From IMG/VR virus record IMGVR_UViG_3300020020_000071, positions 1 through 45,204 of that record: a DNA stretch of 45,204 nt. One strand, given 5' to 3'. Of the stretch, positions 44,724 through 45,204 are shown piece after piece. The notes under the pieces are model-generated. The model did no database searches. It saw nothing but the letters and a program-made list of their open reading frames with translations, and was not told the DNA's origin. The position numbers were made by a program, and so were the translations under genes. The number at the start of each line of letters is the position of its first letter. The first letter of the stretch is position 1. This stretch comes from a virus.

Positions 44724-45204
44724 CTAATCAAGAGGGTCGGGCTTGGGTAGATTCAGTAAATATCCATTAGCTATCCGAGTAACACCAGCACCTCGAATAT
44801 CAGTCCAGCCCCACCGTTCGTCAGTGAAGCTACCAGTGATACCTACCAGTTCATACAAATCGTTGACTGTAGCTTGCTCGTACTTAGAAATAAGGTCGAA
44901 GAGACGATCTATAACTTCATCAGCTTCCCCTCTGGTCGCCAAGATAATCTCATCGAATTCGTGTGTTCCTCGAACGCGTCGACTAACTGAAGGACGAGGT
45001 TCTTCCGGTCTCCCTCTATTCCACGGCGCAGACGAAGAATATCGATTGTAACTTACGTGTCCGCTTGGAGTCCCAGTACGAAAACCCGTACGCCTACTGG
45101 TAGAACGAGATTCTCCGAAAAGCATCCGCTCAATACCCTGGCTTACAATATCAGCAATCGTATCTTTCATAGCTGGGACGAGCACCTCAAATATGACATA
45201 GCTC
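44724..45204 (-). CDS. 3' part of join-spanning hypothetical protein
   Basis: Continuation of the gene that starts at 304 across the circle. This part includes DTIADIVSQGIERMLFGESR, a Ser/Arg/Gly-rich disordered middle, and a C-terminal domain with EVIDRLFDLISKYEQATVND, LYELVGITGSFTDERWGWTD and GYLLNLPKPDPLD. The C-terminal domain resembles those of the two DUF6353-like proteins (DxYxLxGx ... GW). The apparent GTG start at 45183-45185 is an artefact of the window end. Function unknown. Confidence 0.85.
   Translation of the reverse strand, partial: SYVIFEVLVPAMKDTIADIVSQGIERMLFGESRSTSRRTGFRTGTPSGHVSYNRYSSSAPWNRGRPEEPRPSVSRRVRGTHEFDEIILATRGEADEVIDRLFDLISKYEQATVNDLYELVGITGSFTDERWGWTDIRGAGVTRIANGYLLNLPKPDPLD
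45079..45204. repeat. Right copy of 126-bp terminal direct repeat
   Basis: Identical to 6-131. The preceding base (A at 45078) differs from base 5 (T). See the left copy for interpretation. Confidence 0.95.

Overview
The window is a complete, or nearly complete, tailed-phage genome in circular form. Bases 6-131 recur at 45079-45204, so the unit is about 45,078 bp and one gene runs across the join. Every convincing gene reads on the minus strand, so transcription runs toward lower coordinates around the circle. The host is probably a Gram-positive actinobacterium. The reasons are the style of the small terminase, a ReqiPepy6 Gp37-like tail protein, a secreted enzyme with an actinobacterial-looking signal peptide, a peptidoglycan-binding lysin and no spanins. 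The tail genes (tape measure, two tail-tube paralogues, distal tail protein) indicate a siphovirus. I see no integrase, excisionase or repressor, so a lytic life style is likely.

In order of transcription: (1) 36.3-45.2 kb and 0-3.3 kb hold membrane and hypothetical genes, including two paralogous DUF6353-like membrane proteins, a tail-chaperone-like protein and a secreted metzincin-like protease. They also hold a replication block: one 1278-residue protein joining SF3 helicase, archaeo-eukaryotic-type primase and family B DNA polymerase, then small zinc proteins and a single-strand-binding-like protein. (2) 32.4-35.3 kb encodes a SNF2-like helicase, an HNH enzyme, a VRR-NUC nuclease and a Cas4/RecB-like nuclease. 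(3) 29.8-32.4 kb encodes an 892-residue protein carrying the GADFDGD signature of two-barrel RNA polymerases. (4) 26.5-29.4 kb holds small terminase, HNH, lysin and tail accessory proteins. (5) 22.6-26.5 kb holds a repeat-rich fibre, a 2H phosphoesterase with a capsid-type motif and small proteins. (6) 12.6-22.6 kb holds large terminase, portal, a protease-capsid fusion, connectors, two tail-tube proteins and a fibre. (7) 4.5-12.6 kb holds tape measure, distal tail, baseplate, Fn3 protein and holin.

The most striking DNA feature is a 31-bp motif present nine times, always in the same orientation, in intergenic DNA at 0.6, 3.5-4.5 and 35.6-36.1 kb. It carries a -10-like TATTAT box with conserved TCGC and AC elements upstream. 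Six copies sit 19-24 nt upstream of start codons of small genes. Three drive stretches with no credible gene that end in terminator hairpins, which suggests three small RNAs. Most copies directly follow a terminator, making a chain of promoter-gene-terminator cassettes.

The self-encoded RNA polymerase candidate, the unusual one-protein replisome and this promoter/small-RNA cassette system are the features most worth following up. All functions here come from reading motifs by eye; no database search was run.
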